NCBI GenBank assembly: GCA_009746045.1 | Contig: RPFO01001599.1 | Span: 1 to 35,000 of the forward strand | Direction of reading: 5' to 3' | Origin: Mesostigma viride | Taxonomy: Eukaryota > Streptophyta > Mesostigmatophyceae > Mesostigmatales > Mesostigmataceae | Length of the DNA: 35,000 bases | Part shown: positions 13,417 to 22,328 of the stretch, one piece after another | Numbering within the stretch: the first letter of the stretch is position 1 | How the letters are laid out: each line of letters starts with the position of its first letter | Notes under the pieces: generated by a model | Seen by the model: the letters and a program-made list of their open reading frames with translations, nothing else | What the model was told of the DNA's origin: nothing | Databases searched by the model: none | Program-made: the position numbers and the translations under genes

Positions 13417-14305
13417 CTATGCGGTCGGAGGCCGCCCGCCTGCACCGCGAGCGGGGAAAGGCGTGGGCGGCCAGCTTGATCTCACAATGGGCCCACGCAG
13501 GGCCCAAGGATTCTCTCTTCTCAACGCATTGTGCACCAGCTTTTCGGAACTGCACCTTCCATGCAACACGCGAATCACAGAAGCTTCTGTGACGATGACG
13601 TTGAGGCTGCGCTTGTCCGTCGGCTCCTCATCGCGGATCGAGGTCGAGGCGTAGACTGCTTGCTTGAGCTGTGGCTGCGATCGGCGCGGAGGTGTGCCGG
13701 GTGGGATGGTGGGTGTGTTGGACTGTTGCTTGTAGGCTGTCCGCCCAGGGTTCTGGGTGGTGATCCAGGTCATTGGGAGCATCGCAGACCGGCCGGCACT
13801 GGCGAGGGCTGGCTTGGCGGCAATGTCCTTCACCAGCCTGGGCGTGAGGCCTGCGGGTGGTTTTGGCAGGACGTATACTCGATGGCGGCGAATGCGGTTG
13901 TCTGGGAGGCCTCTGTCGACATGTCGGGAGCTGGCGGTTTGATGGAGTGGTGGGTCGGTGGGCGGGGGGGCGGGGGGGTTGGAGGCAGGAGGTGGAGGTG
14001 GGGTAGATGGCGGAGAGCTAGCAGCCGGCGTTGCGGCCCGCTGCTACATCTGCGATCGAGGGAGTCAACGTGCTGTCCGAGGCGGGCTTTCTTGCAGGTG
14101 GTGAGGAGGTGGATTTCGGTCGGGGGCGGGGGGTTCCGGAGGTCGTCGGCAGAGAGCCGTCGGAAAGAGAGGCGAGAGAGCGCGAGCTGATTAGGCTCGG
14201 TCGACCAGCCAGCAGGTGGTCAGGCGCGCGGTGGGAAAACCGGCCGTCCACTCCGTTGCGGAGGCGCATATGTAATTTTGGAGTGAAGTTGCTGGCACAG
14301 GGCAA
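13417..14305 (-). CDS. Candidate Pro/Ser-rich protein, frame interrupted
   Basis: Two consecutive minus-strand frames read like low-complexity eukaryotic protein. The upstream part (14,305-14,018) is rich in Ser, Pro and Arg (SLISSRSLASLSDGSLPTTS, then proline-rich). The downstream part (open from about 13,960 to 13,417) starts in a proline tract, continues with RRHRVYVLPKPPAGLTPRLV and includes RDEEPTDKRSLNVIVTEAS. A frame change separates the two in a stretch of C homopolymers at about 13,965-14,020. No domain is recognised. Plus-strand frames here (a 219-codon one, for example) are Arg/Gly/Trp-rich, as expected of shadows. It may be an exon, a fragment or chance. Confidence 0.25.
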
Positions 14306-14516
14306 GTCCTGAGTGAGGTGTGCGACCCACGCACATGAGCTCTAATGCTTGATGGAGGGCATGTCGAAAAGGCCATGCCTGAGGGCGTCACAGGTGCATG
14401 GAAAATAACCTGTCGACGTCAAAGCGCCGCGCTCAGACCAGCTAGGTTCGCTCTGCATGGTGACTGCGCTTGGCCGGGCTCAGGCGATGCAGAGGGCGAG
14501 GCAAGCCCCGCAGGAG

Positions 14517-14521
14517 GGACC
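14517..14521. repeat. Target-site duplication, left copy (GGACC)
   Basis: GGACC directly precedes the 5' LTR and is repeated directly after the 3' LTR at 22,978-22,982. A 5-bp duplication is typical of LTR-retrotransposon integration and confirms both element ends. Confidence 0.9.
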
Positions 14522-14688
14522 AGTTAGCATTTTTGGGCAACCAATATGCTAAGTGGATGCAGTTTGGAAAGACCTTTCCAACGCCGTGCTGACCGCCTGA
14601 AACAGACAAGGGACAAGAAAGATATGAGGTCCCGAAGTCCTAGCCGTCCGTGGCCGACTAGGTACAGTCCTCTGGTATAGTGGACAGG

Positions 14689-14750
14689 ACACGTGGCAGG
14701 CCGTGCCTGCGCAGGCTTAGCCTGACTATCACGTGACTGTGGTCCACGTA
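14689..14750. promoter_or_regulatory. Cluster of ACGT-core (G-box-like) motifs in the LTR
   Basis: Two CACGTG hexamers (14,690-14,695 and 14,730-14,735) and one CCACGTA occur within 62 bp, with the palindrome GCCTGCGCAGGC between them. The cluster is repeated in the 3' LTR, with its first hexamer at 22,497-22,502. CACGTG is the site of bZIP and bHLH factors in many eukaryotes. That these sites drive the element is inference. Confidence 0.4.
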
Positions 14751-14980
14751 GACCAGAGGAGCAGCAGCCTGTGACTGGTGGACTACAGGAACTGGCACAG
14801 GTCTGCAAGGATACTAGGCCTTGCAGGCTTGTGACAGGTCCTGTACTTCCTAGGTTGCAGAGTCTAGGCAAATCCAGTTCGTCCTGGCTCTGCACTGATG
14901 CCAGTGGACGTTGAGGATTTGCTTGCCTGCCTGCACGTGCCTCGTCACGCCGATGGGAACGAGGAACAACGCAAAGGATA

Positions 14981-15008
14981 TAGCTTGGTCATGGGGGATG
15001 ACCAGCTA
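14981..15008 (+). other. LTR hairpin, about 11-bp stem
   Basis: TAGCTTGGTCAT and ATGACCAGCTA are inverted copies with one bulged T, separated by a GGGGG loop. The same hairpin is at 22,788-22,815 in the 3' LTR. Its position late in the LTR would place it in the 5' leader of the transcript, where retroelements often carry structures for strand transfer or packaging. The role is inferred. Confidence 0.5.
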
Positions 15009-15204
15009 TCTTGGCAAGCACGAACCGAGGCTCCCACATTGGTCGTGGAACCGCTCACCGTGGTCGTGGCTTGGTGCACGGGTTAAAAGGTTGCTGCCTT
15101 TGCAACTTTGGCTCATCCCGTTGTGTGGCGCGAGAGACCAGGAACTCACAGTTCTGGCTGTTCGCTAACTCGTACTATTGCATTTCTGTTGTGCAAGGTT
15201 TTTC

Positions 15205-16403
15205 ATGTCGGCCGAGGCTCGGGTCGAGACACCTGAGTCATCCCCGGGCACGAAGCAGCTCCCGAGGCGCCAGCGCGCGAGAACGCGTTTTTCCCCTATT
15301 CCCACCCATCCAACGCTTCTACGTTTGTGCAGGCCGCCTACGTTGCGAGGGGTCTTGCGGAAGGAGGTTGGGTTGCTGTGTTTGGAAACGCAGCAGGGCC
15401 GTCGGCAAACGACCCAGTGGTGATGAGGATAAGGGCGACGACGTCGCCAGGGGAGACGGGTCGGGTCTGCACGGAGCGGCTTGTCGCTATTCGCGACGAA
15501 ATAGCTTCGTTGATCTACAGTTTGGAGGTCGCGTACCAGGGCGGGCACGTCACCATTCAGGCGCTGGACTTAGCGCGTGAAACGCTGGGCCAGCTGGTGG
15601 CCATTTGTTTAGGTGGTACCAGATTGTACAACCACTGGGTGGCGACAAGCTCGCTGGGGGAGGGGACCGACGCGTCACATATTATACGGGACGCGCAGAC
15701 GCGTGAAGCCGACAGTCCGTGGGATTCGGCTGAAGTGGTAGCTCAGACGTGTGAGCACCTGGTCAATATCTTGACCCAAGAGGCGCGTGGTCACGCCGAT
15801 CACTGGGTGATCACGACACGACCAGCCGGCATTTGGTCGACCTTGGATACACCGAGGTTGCAAAGCAGGCCGGGGGCGTGTGGGCCAACGGTGACAGTCA
15901 TCACCGGTCGGGACGTCACCGACGAGGATTTTCACAGCGAGTTCGTGGATCGCCCCACGGGCATCATAGCTCGTTCGTCACAGCAGATTGACGAAGGGGA
16001 CGGCACAAACGAGGGCTACTCAGCTCGGCGTAGGGCGGAGTTGCATATCCCGTTTGAGCCAGAACACGACTTCGCTGAGATTGGTCGGGGGTCACGGAAC
16101 GACAGGCGGGGTGGTGGCAGTCGGTGGGTCAGGAACCTGCAGTGGTATCGCCGTGGTAGTGCGCCTAGGCTGCCGGTGGAGCAGACACCAGCCGGGAGGC
16201 CGGTGAGCCGGGTATTAGGTCCTTACAACGCGGAGGAGGTCCGTTCAGTTCCGCGCGTAGGGACACCGGTGGCGCGCACAGCGCAGGAGCGTGAGGAGGA
16301 GGCCATAGCTGAGGAGCGCCAGCGGCTTCTTCGGCAGCACCAGCGCTTGAGCCTGTTTTCCTTGTCTATCGCCTGTTTTGTTTTGCCATCCCACTGTATA
16401 TAA
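15205..16403 (+). CDS. ORF-A: extra 5' protein of the LTR element, unknown function
   Basis: This frame lies between the 5' LTR and gag, where copia elements normally have only a leader. The main frame is open from 15,237 to the TAA at 16,401-16,403. Its first ATG is at 15,423, giving 326 residues. Protein-like sequence continues upstream and connects to an ATG at 15,205 (MSAEARVETPES) through a one-base frame change between about 15,240 and 15,320. The middle is acidic and Thr-rich. The C-terminus has a charged helical stretch (AQEREEEAIAEERQRLLRQH) and then a hydrophobic tail. No known domain is recognised. The stop overlaps the next start (TAATG), suggesting reinitiation. Codons are CpG-rich, unlike pol. 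It could be a captured host gene, an unusual N-terminal Gag segment, or an accessory protein. Confidence 0.55.
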
Positions 16404-16799
16404 TGCCTCGTGGCAAACCGGGAGACGGCGACAAGGGCGAGATGGAGGCACCGGCTGGAGCAAGCCAGGAGCCTCGGCAAGACAAGGAGCAGCTGGTGGG
16501 GAGGCGATCCCAGCCAGCGAGGGCGATGGGGGAAAGAGACCAGGCAGCAAGAGACGGCACGAAGACTCGGTGGAGGAGGCGCGCAAGGCGCGGGCGCTAG
16601 GAGCATCTGATGCAATAACGGTGGCGAATGGGCAACCTGCCGTGGAGAAGCGTAAGAGGGACACCTCCGCTGACGGCAATGGTAAGAGGCCTCACGTGGA
16701 TGTGCTCTCCCCTGTGCTTGCTGGCCCAAGTGGCGTTGTTCTGTGACACCCACTGTGGTGGAGCCGGTGAAGCGCTGCCAGGGTCGAGACCTCACATGA
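16403..16799 (+). CDS. ORF-B: basic, Lys/Arg/Gly-rich frame before gag
   Basis: The start ATG overlaps the ORF-A stop (TAATG at 16,401-16,405). The frame begins MPRGKPGDGDKGEMEAPAG. After a one-base frame change at a GGTGGGG run (about 16,497-16,503) it continues as a basic segment with nuclear-signal-like clusters (GKRPGSKRRHE, VEKRKRD). After a second change near 16,730-16,745 it reads SVTPTVVEPVKRC and ends in a TGA (16,797-16,799) that overlaps the gag ATG as ATGA. Each uncorrected frame stops early. Taken together, the frames run from one overlapping start to the next without a gap. Function is unknown; a nucleic-acid-binding accessory protein is possible. Confidence 0.35.
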
Positions 16800-17754
16800 G
16801 TGCAGTCACGCTTATGAATGGACAAAAGCCTCTTAACCCACCACTAGCACAGGAAGCTCTAGACAAGTGGCTAGAGGACATGGAGCTGGTTGTGCTCTCC
16901 GTGGACCCCACTGTCAACCTAGTGCAAGTGTTTCACTCGTCCACGTGCAACAGGGACTCGTCAGAGCGTGTCAGGGAAAAGGCTAGGACTGGTGTCAAGG
17001 ATAAGCTAACCTGGGCACAGTTCCTGGATGGGTTGAGGGAGGAGTTCTCTGACAAGGTTCTCAACCTCACCAACTACTATAAACATCAGTATGACACCTT
17101 TGAGATAGTGGGCCCTGTGGCAGAGGAATGGGCTAGGCTCAACCGTATCAGAGACAAGGGGGCCAAGTATGGCTTCCTGGTCACAGATAGGGCCTTGGCA
17201 GACTATTTCCTGGACCGTATGGGTTTGAGTGTGGATGGGAGGAACAGTGCCCGCATGTTTCTTAACCAGACTGATGGCTCCTTGCGTGCTCTGGAGCTTG
17301 TAATCCTCAGCATAAGGAAGCCAGATCCTGCCTGCAAAGCTATCCAGTCCCATGGCAGCAATGCCACCTCCGCTGTGCAGGGCCAAGGTGATGTCCCCGG
17401 GTACCCAGCCCGTGATGGGGCAAGGCCCAACAAGCGTAAGCGCTTCAGGCGCCAGAGGCAGGGGGCTCAGGGTGGCAAGGGTGCAGGTTCCCAAGGAGGG
17501 GTTGGGAGCCAGCAAGCTGGTGGTCAGCAGGGTAAGGGTGGCCAAGGGCAAGGCAAGGGCCAAGCTCAAGGCAACCAGGGCAAGCAGGGTGGACAGTCTC
17601 AGGGAGGCCAGGGAAGCCTGGCAAGGGTGGGGCTGGGTCTGGGAAGAAGGGTGGAGCATGCTTTGTGTGTGGCAAGGAAGGTCACTGGCGTCGTGAGTGT
17701 CCTGACAGGAAGGCCAAGCCTGCTGGGGCAGGGGGCCAGTCGGGGCAGCAGTGA
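16796..17754 (+). CDS. gag: Gag-like capsid/nucleocapsid protein with CCHC zinc knuckle
   Basis: The ATG at 16,796 begins MSAVTLMNGQKPL. It precedes an alpha-helical Gag-like region (ALDKWLEDMELVVLS, TWAQFLDGLREEFS, NLTNYYKHQYDTFEIV) expected to build the virus-like particle. A Lys/Arg patch (NKRKRFRRQR, about 17,428-17,457) and a Gly/Gln-rich low-complexity tract follow. The zinc knuckle CFVCGKEGHWRRECP (CX2CX4HX4C) lies at about 17,659-17,703 in a different frame. A one-base step back at about 17,605-17,615 (CCAGGGAAGCC) joins it to the upstream frame. The protein then ends GGQSGQQ at a UGA (17,752-17,754). The knuckle binds the element's RNA in related Gags. The ATG overlaps the ORF-B stop. 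Longer upstream in-frame sequence exists, but this ATG starts the Gag-like homology. Confidence 0.8.
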
Positions 17755-17758
17755 CTAG
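17752..17758 (+). promoter_or_regulatory. Putative stop-codon readthrough signal UGA-CUAG
   Basis: The gag frame ends CAG CAG TGA CTA G. UGA followed by CUAG is among the most efficient known eukaryotic readthrough contexts. The same frame stays open after the stop for about 116 codons (to the TGA at 18,103), and no ATG-initiated pol start is evident. Readthrough would yield a Gag-Pol fusion. Function is inferred from context. Confidence 0.55.
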
Positions 17759-20700
17759 CTACATCATCCCCTGTAAATAGTCAATCACCCCTTGGGGAAG
17801 GTGTGTTGGATGTACATAAGGATGGGGGTGTGCCCCTTGTGCAGCACCAAGGGTGTAAAGATGTTGTTCTTCCACTGGATTGCAATAACAATGCTGCAGC
17901 TGAATTCCCTATGCCTCATGCAGGTGGTGGGTCTCCAGCAGGTGCTGGCCTGGAGGGCCAAGGACCTTGCTGGAAGGGCCTGGAGCGGTCCAGGGTGCAG
18001 GACCTGGCTTGGGGAGTCAGGATGGCCTGCAGGAAGCCCTGGAACCTCAGGAGTGGATCATGTGTCCCCACACACGGTTCAGACGTCTCGCCAGGTCAGT
18101 ACTGACAGAGTGCTGAGCTATGCTGAGGCTGGCCATAGATTGCATCATATGTTTGGGCATTCTGGGCAGGCAGCAATGTTTGCTTGGAAGCTAGGTAGGG
18201 AGCCTTTGTGGGAGGCATGCCAGGCTGCTGCTGAGAACTGTGGTTGCCAGGAGAATGCTGTTCACCCACCTCAGTCCCATGCTAGGGAGCCTGCTAGGGA
18301 GCGTGGCGACATCCAGATGGATATCCAGCATATCAGGGGCTTGTATATATTGGTGGCAGTGGACAGGTTCAGCAGATATAGGCTGATAGACGTTCTGCCT
18401 GGTATGCAGGAGCACCACTTGTTGTTGGGTATGAAGGCCCTGATCCCAGGCTTTGGGGTGTGCAAGAGTGTGCAGGCAGACTTGCAGTTTGACTGTTTGC
18501 TCAAGCATCAGGACCAGCTGCCTTGTAAGCTGGTAGTAGTCCCCAGGGAGAGTCATGGGCAGCAAGGGGCTGTAGAGAGATCCATACGTGAAGTGAAGAC
18601 AGTGGTGCTAGCAGCAGAGTCAGTGCCACTTGTGGCATCTGCCTTAGAGAGGGCAGCCTGGTGTAAGGGGATAGAAGAGCAGCTGAACCACAGGGTTAAC
18701 TATTACTTTGATGGTGTGGCTGTCTCTCCCCTGGCCCTGCAGTATAGCTTGTTACCTGAGAACGTGGTGCAGGCCAGTCTTAGGAAGGCAGATAGGTTAT
18801 TTGCCCAGCTGAGACGTAAGGACAAGAACTGGAATGTGCTGAGGCCTCAGGTGGGGCTGAAGGTCAGGATGTGGAAGGAACCATCTATTCCAGGCAAGCG
18901 GGGGAAGTGGCAGGATGGGGTTGTCACTCGTGTGGAAGAAGCTAACAGATCTTGCCTGGTGGCTTTGGAAAAGGATCCAAGGCACGTGTACAGGTTGTCC
19001 TGGGCTCATGTCAAGGAAAGAAGGCCACATGCAATCTGGCCTGCAGACGGGCCAGGCCCTCCCAGCTGGGTTGAGGAGCCAGGCCAGAGCCAGGCAGCAG
19101 CAGCTAACAATCCTCTGGTGGTGGATGATGGTCTGTCCCTGCTGGAAGATGACGAGCAGGAGGAGGCTGCTGAAGCAACTGTCACAAGGCCAGAGGGGAC
19201 GGGGCAGCCACCTAAGGCCCGGGGGCCTCTCATGGCGGACGTCATCCGAGCACTCATGCGCAGCAAACATGATCCCAAGGTATCCAAGCTCACGGGGTGG
19301 GGGTCGTGCTGGGCAGCTACAATGGAGGTAGATACCAACTCACAGGTGTCTGTCATCAGGGAAGAGGATGCTGTAGGCTTACAGATGTCCCATCCCAGTT
19401 GCCTTGCTGTGTCTGATTTCTCAGGAAAGGTGTCCATGAAGATCCTTGGGGAAGTGAGTGTGCCTATCTTAGGGGTGCCCACCACGTTCTGTGTGGTAGA
19501 GGGCTATAAGGGGCCTGCCATTCTGGGACAGAACTTCTTGTGCATGCCAGGGGTTACTTTGACCTCTGATGAGTTGGCACTAGAAGGCAGGGGCAGCCTC
19601 CCCCTTGAAAGATATCACTATTCCCAGGGTCTTGCAGTGGCGGTGAAGGCTGTTAGGAGTCAGCCAGCTGAGGGTCCTCAGAGTCAGGAGCCCATAGCTG
19701 AGGACTTGTTGATAATCCCAACCACCTTTGATCCAAGGCAGTTAGGGGTAAACAGGTACCAGATAGCTGCTCACAGTCCTATTCCCTGGCGCCAGCTAGT
19801 CGAGATGATGCAGAGCCCCAAGATGGCTAAGGCATGGACTCTTGGCTTTGTTGCTTCTGGGCATGAGTGGATAGTTTCCAACTGTGCAGAACCTGTGGAT
19901 GAGCTGCCAGAAGTTCACCAGCTGCTCAGATTGATGTTTGTCCTCAAGCTCAAGGAGGTTGATGGTGTCCAGGTGCCACATGTCAGACCAGTTGTAACCG
20001 AGTATCATGGCACTGGCCAGTTGTTAGATGAGGAGCTCTATACTCCAGGGATGCTGCATGACACGTGGAGGATTCTGCTGTGTATATTTCTGTCTTTTCT
20101 GGTTAAGGGTGTGCCCTATAGCTCTGTGCTGATTGATTTCAAGAGGGCTTTTCTCAAGGGTGACCAAGATCAGGCTAGGCAGACTTGGAGAGATATCCCT
20201 CCTTTCTTTGTGACTGTACCTGCTGTATGGAGAGCAGAGATAAAGGCCAGGTACCTGAGAATTCTGAAAGGGTTGGAAGGTCTCAGGTCCAGTCCCATTA
20301 TCTGGAGAAAGAGCCTAGAGAAATTCTTGAAGAATACTTGTGGGTTCTGTGTCTCCAGTGGATCCCTGTTTGTTCCAAGGGTCCTACAATGGCTTCCTGT
20401 CTTTGCCTCACTGCATGGTGATGACCTGCATCTCATAGGTCCACCAGACTGGGTTGAGGCTGTCTTGGCTAAGATCCAGAAGCGGTTTGAGCTGGGTAAG
20501 ATACAGCACATGGTGGAGAATGAGCCTATGGTCTTCTGTGGCATGCAGGCTACGTTGTTCCAAGCCAAGGGCTCGTGGTTCATCAGGATGGAGGGTGGTA
20601 AGGACTACCCACAGCAGATTGTAGATGCATTGCAGGAGCCCATCACGCAGGCTAGGTGTGCTACCATCAGGGGCATGCTGGCATGGCTTGCAAGTATATG

Positions 20701-21322
20701 TGCCCCTGACTTGCTGGTTCTGAGTCGACTTACTGATTCCCAGCTGGTTGAGGTGGGTGCTGAGAGTGTGGTGCAGGCTGTCATGATGTCTCCCCCTCTC
20801 ATACTGGGTCCTGTGGATTTGTACAAGCCCCTTGACATGGTTCTCTATGTAGACAGTTCTATGGACAATAGGAAGGTCACAGAGGTCAGGGGCCGGGCAG
20901 CAGCATTAGTTACCCTGGAGCAAGATCACACCTCACTTGTTACCTGGTACAGTCGGTTGCAGAACAGGGTTACACCCAGCAGTGATATTGCTGAGTGCAG
21001 GGCAATCTGTGAAGGGCTGCATACTGCTCTTTACTTGAGGGAGCTCTTCTACCAGCTATGTCAAGTGGCTTCCTGTAGGTTGCAGCTGCACACACTGGTG
21101 AGGACTGATAGCATGGGCATGGTGCAATTTGTGCACAGGCAGCTGGCCAGGAGCAGGGACCTTGACTACTTGTTGCTCAAGGAGATGTCCTACCTAGCTC
21201 ACATTGAACATGTGCCTGGTGTGGACAACCCTGCAGATGCCCTCACCAAGCTGGAGGAGAAGGCGGAGAGGCAGTACCCCCTGCTCCGTGGGCTCATGGA
21301 CCCCTTACACGGGCGGCCATAG
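17755..21322 (+). CDS. pol: Pol polyprotein: integrase - protease - reverse transcriptase - RNase H
   Basis: The main frame is open from 17,777 and ends at the TAG of 21,320-21,322. The segment just after the gag stop continues in the gag frame to 18,102, so a one-base change is needed between about 17,900 and 18,100. Numbering residues from 17,792, the domains are as follows. Integrase zinc site: H118/H123 with C150/C152. Integrase core: D177 (QMDIQHIRGLYILVAVDRFS), D230, E262 (HGQQGAVERSI). Aspartic protease: active site D514 (MEVDTNSQVSVI) and AILGQNFL at 576-583. RT: D782 (IDFKRAFLKG), LKGLEGLRSSPIIW, D877-D878 (LHGDDLHLIG). RNase H: D1021 (YVDSSMDN), E1068 (DIAECRAICEGLHTALY), D1106, and HVPGVDNPADALTK. 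It copies element RNA to cDNA and integrates it. Ty1/copia elements normally place protease before integrase, so this order is odd. All catalytic residues appear intact. Confidence 0.88.
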
Positions 21323-22310
21323 AGACCAGGCCTTGCTTCAGCTTGGGTGCCCCCAGTGGGCTGCTTGACCAAAGTACCAAGTGGTGACTGGTGCTTACTG
21401 GTTGACAGCCGGTCCTTCAGGGTTAGGTACACCCTCCTGGACAGGAGTTGGTGTGGAATGTCACTCCTACCAGCTGAGAATCATGCCTGGCCCTCCCCAT
21501 GGGGTTCAGAAGAGTCGCCAGGACTTAAGTCGACGCCTTTGGCCTCAAACAGTTAGGCCATGCAAGGGCAACCCGAATGTTGGTTCTTACAGGTTGCTGT
21601 ATATATGTTTTCTAGTGCTTGTTCCAACCTGTTGCTAATAAAGAACCTGGTTGTGTGACCATGTGGAACATGGTTGCCAGGGGGCCACATTCTGGGTTAT
21701 ATAATGCTTGAATAAAACATAATCATGTCATGTCCTTCTCATGTTGTTCCATGGTTGTACTGTTTCTCTTGTGTAAAGTTCCAGGTCACCTATAAACCTG
21801 GAGGTTGGGGTGGGGTTCAATTCCCCAGCAGAGCCACAGCCTGGCATGAGTGATTCCTGGGCTTAACACCCAGTGAAGACATGGGCTCCCCAAGGAGGCA
21901 GCATTTGCCTAGGTGCTACCTGTGTTCTTTGAGCAGACGGGAAAGGCTGGCCAAGGCGGGCGCCATAAGAACGGGCGCCTGTGATAACTGTGAAAGATCA
22001 GGAACTCACAATAGTACGTTCTTGGCATCCTGTAATCCCAGCCATTGGACTAGGTAATGTGCCTTGACTTTAATCCAGCACCAAGTTCCCAAGGAAAGGT
22101 TGGGAGCTGACCAAGGGGTCAGGGGATAACCTGGGGTGACCTCTGATTCACTGGCCAGTACACCTAGCCTGGTCCAAGGGCAGATATGTTGTTACCCAAA
22201 GGAGGCAGGAACCTGGGCCCTCAAAGGTCTGATCAACCTCAAGGGACCAAGCGGTCTGTGGCTGAGTGGGCACAAGCAAGGTTAGGTTTATTTCAAGCTG
22301 GTCCAGCTCC
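21323..22310 (+). other. 3' non-coding region of the LTR element
   Basis: About 1 kb lies between the pol stop and the polypurine tract, with only short frames. It holds AATAAA at 21,637-21,642 and 21,711-21,716, both upstream of the LTR. It also contains a GC-rich patch with two GGGCGCC palindromes near 21,960-21,980. A T-arm-like GGGGTTCAATTCCCC near 21,812 does not fold into a tRNA. A region this long after pol is unusual; some LTR elements carry regulatory or env-like sequences here, but no such ORF is seen. Confidence 0.5.
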
Positions 22311-22324
22311 AAAAGAAGAAAGGG
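22311..22324 (+). other. Polypurine tract
   Basis: AAAAGAAGAAAGGG lies four bases before the 3' LTR. This is the expected place for the plus-strand priming site of an LTR retrotransposon. Confidence 0.75.
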
Positions 22325-22328
22325 TTGG

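Larger units (their letters stand above)
12930..14521. other. GC- and CpG-rich segment abutting the LTR element
   Basis: Composition changes sharply at about 12,930 from mixed to GC-rich with frequent CpG, and stays so up to the insertion point of the LTR element. A strong G-run cluster lies at about 13,950-13,990 (GGGTCGGTGGGCGGGGGGGC and beyond). The shift could mark a CpG-rich gene, promoter region or older element disrupted by the insertion at 14,521/22,978. The best coding candidate is on the minus strand and is listed separately. Confidence 0.5.
14522..15170 (+). repeat. 5' LTR (649 bp)
   Basis: It differs from the 3' LTR by two transitions (one a CpG/CpA difference near 14,950) and two single-base indels. 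It contains clustered ACGT-core motifs (ACACGTGGC at 14,689-14,697, CACGTG at 14,730-14,735, CCACGTAG shortly after), a perfect 12-bp palindrome GCCTGCGCAGGC at 14,705-14,716, and a long hairpin at 14,981-15,008. It should carry the promoter and transcription start of the element. No unambiguous TATA box is visible. Confidence 0.95.

Noticed and set aside
13531-14190. Plus-strand 219-codon frame, rich in Trp/Gly/Arg
   Set aside because: The composition is what the complement of a Pro/Ser-rich or GC-rich segment gives, and no motif is present; the minus-strand reading is the better candidate.
17006-17659. Minus-strand 217-codon frame opposite gag
   Set aside because: Shadow of the Gly/Gln-rich and helical gag coding sequence; no motif of its own.
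21808-21830. GGGGTTCAATTCCCC resembling a tRNA T-arm
   Set aside because: The preceding stem has a nine-base loop, and no D-arm or acceptor stem is found; it lies in the 3' non-coding part of the LTR element.
22029-22046. TGTAATCCCAGC similar to a primate Alu word
   Set aside because: The match is about a dozen bases, with no other SINE structure; coincidence is sufficient.
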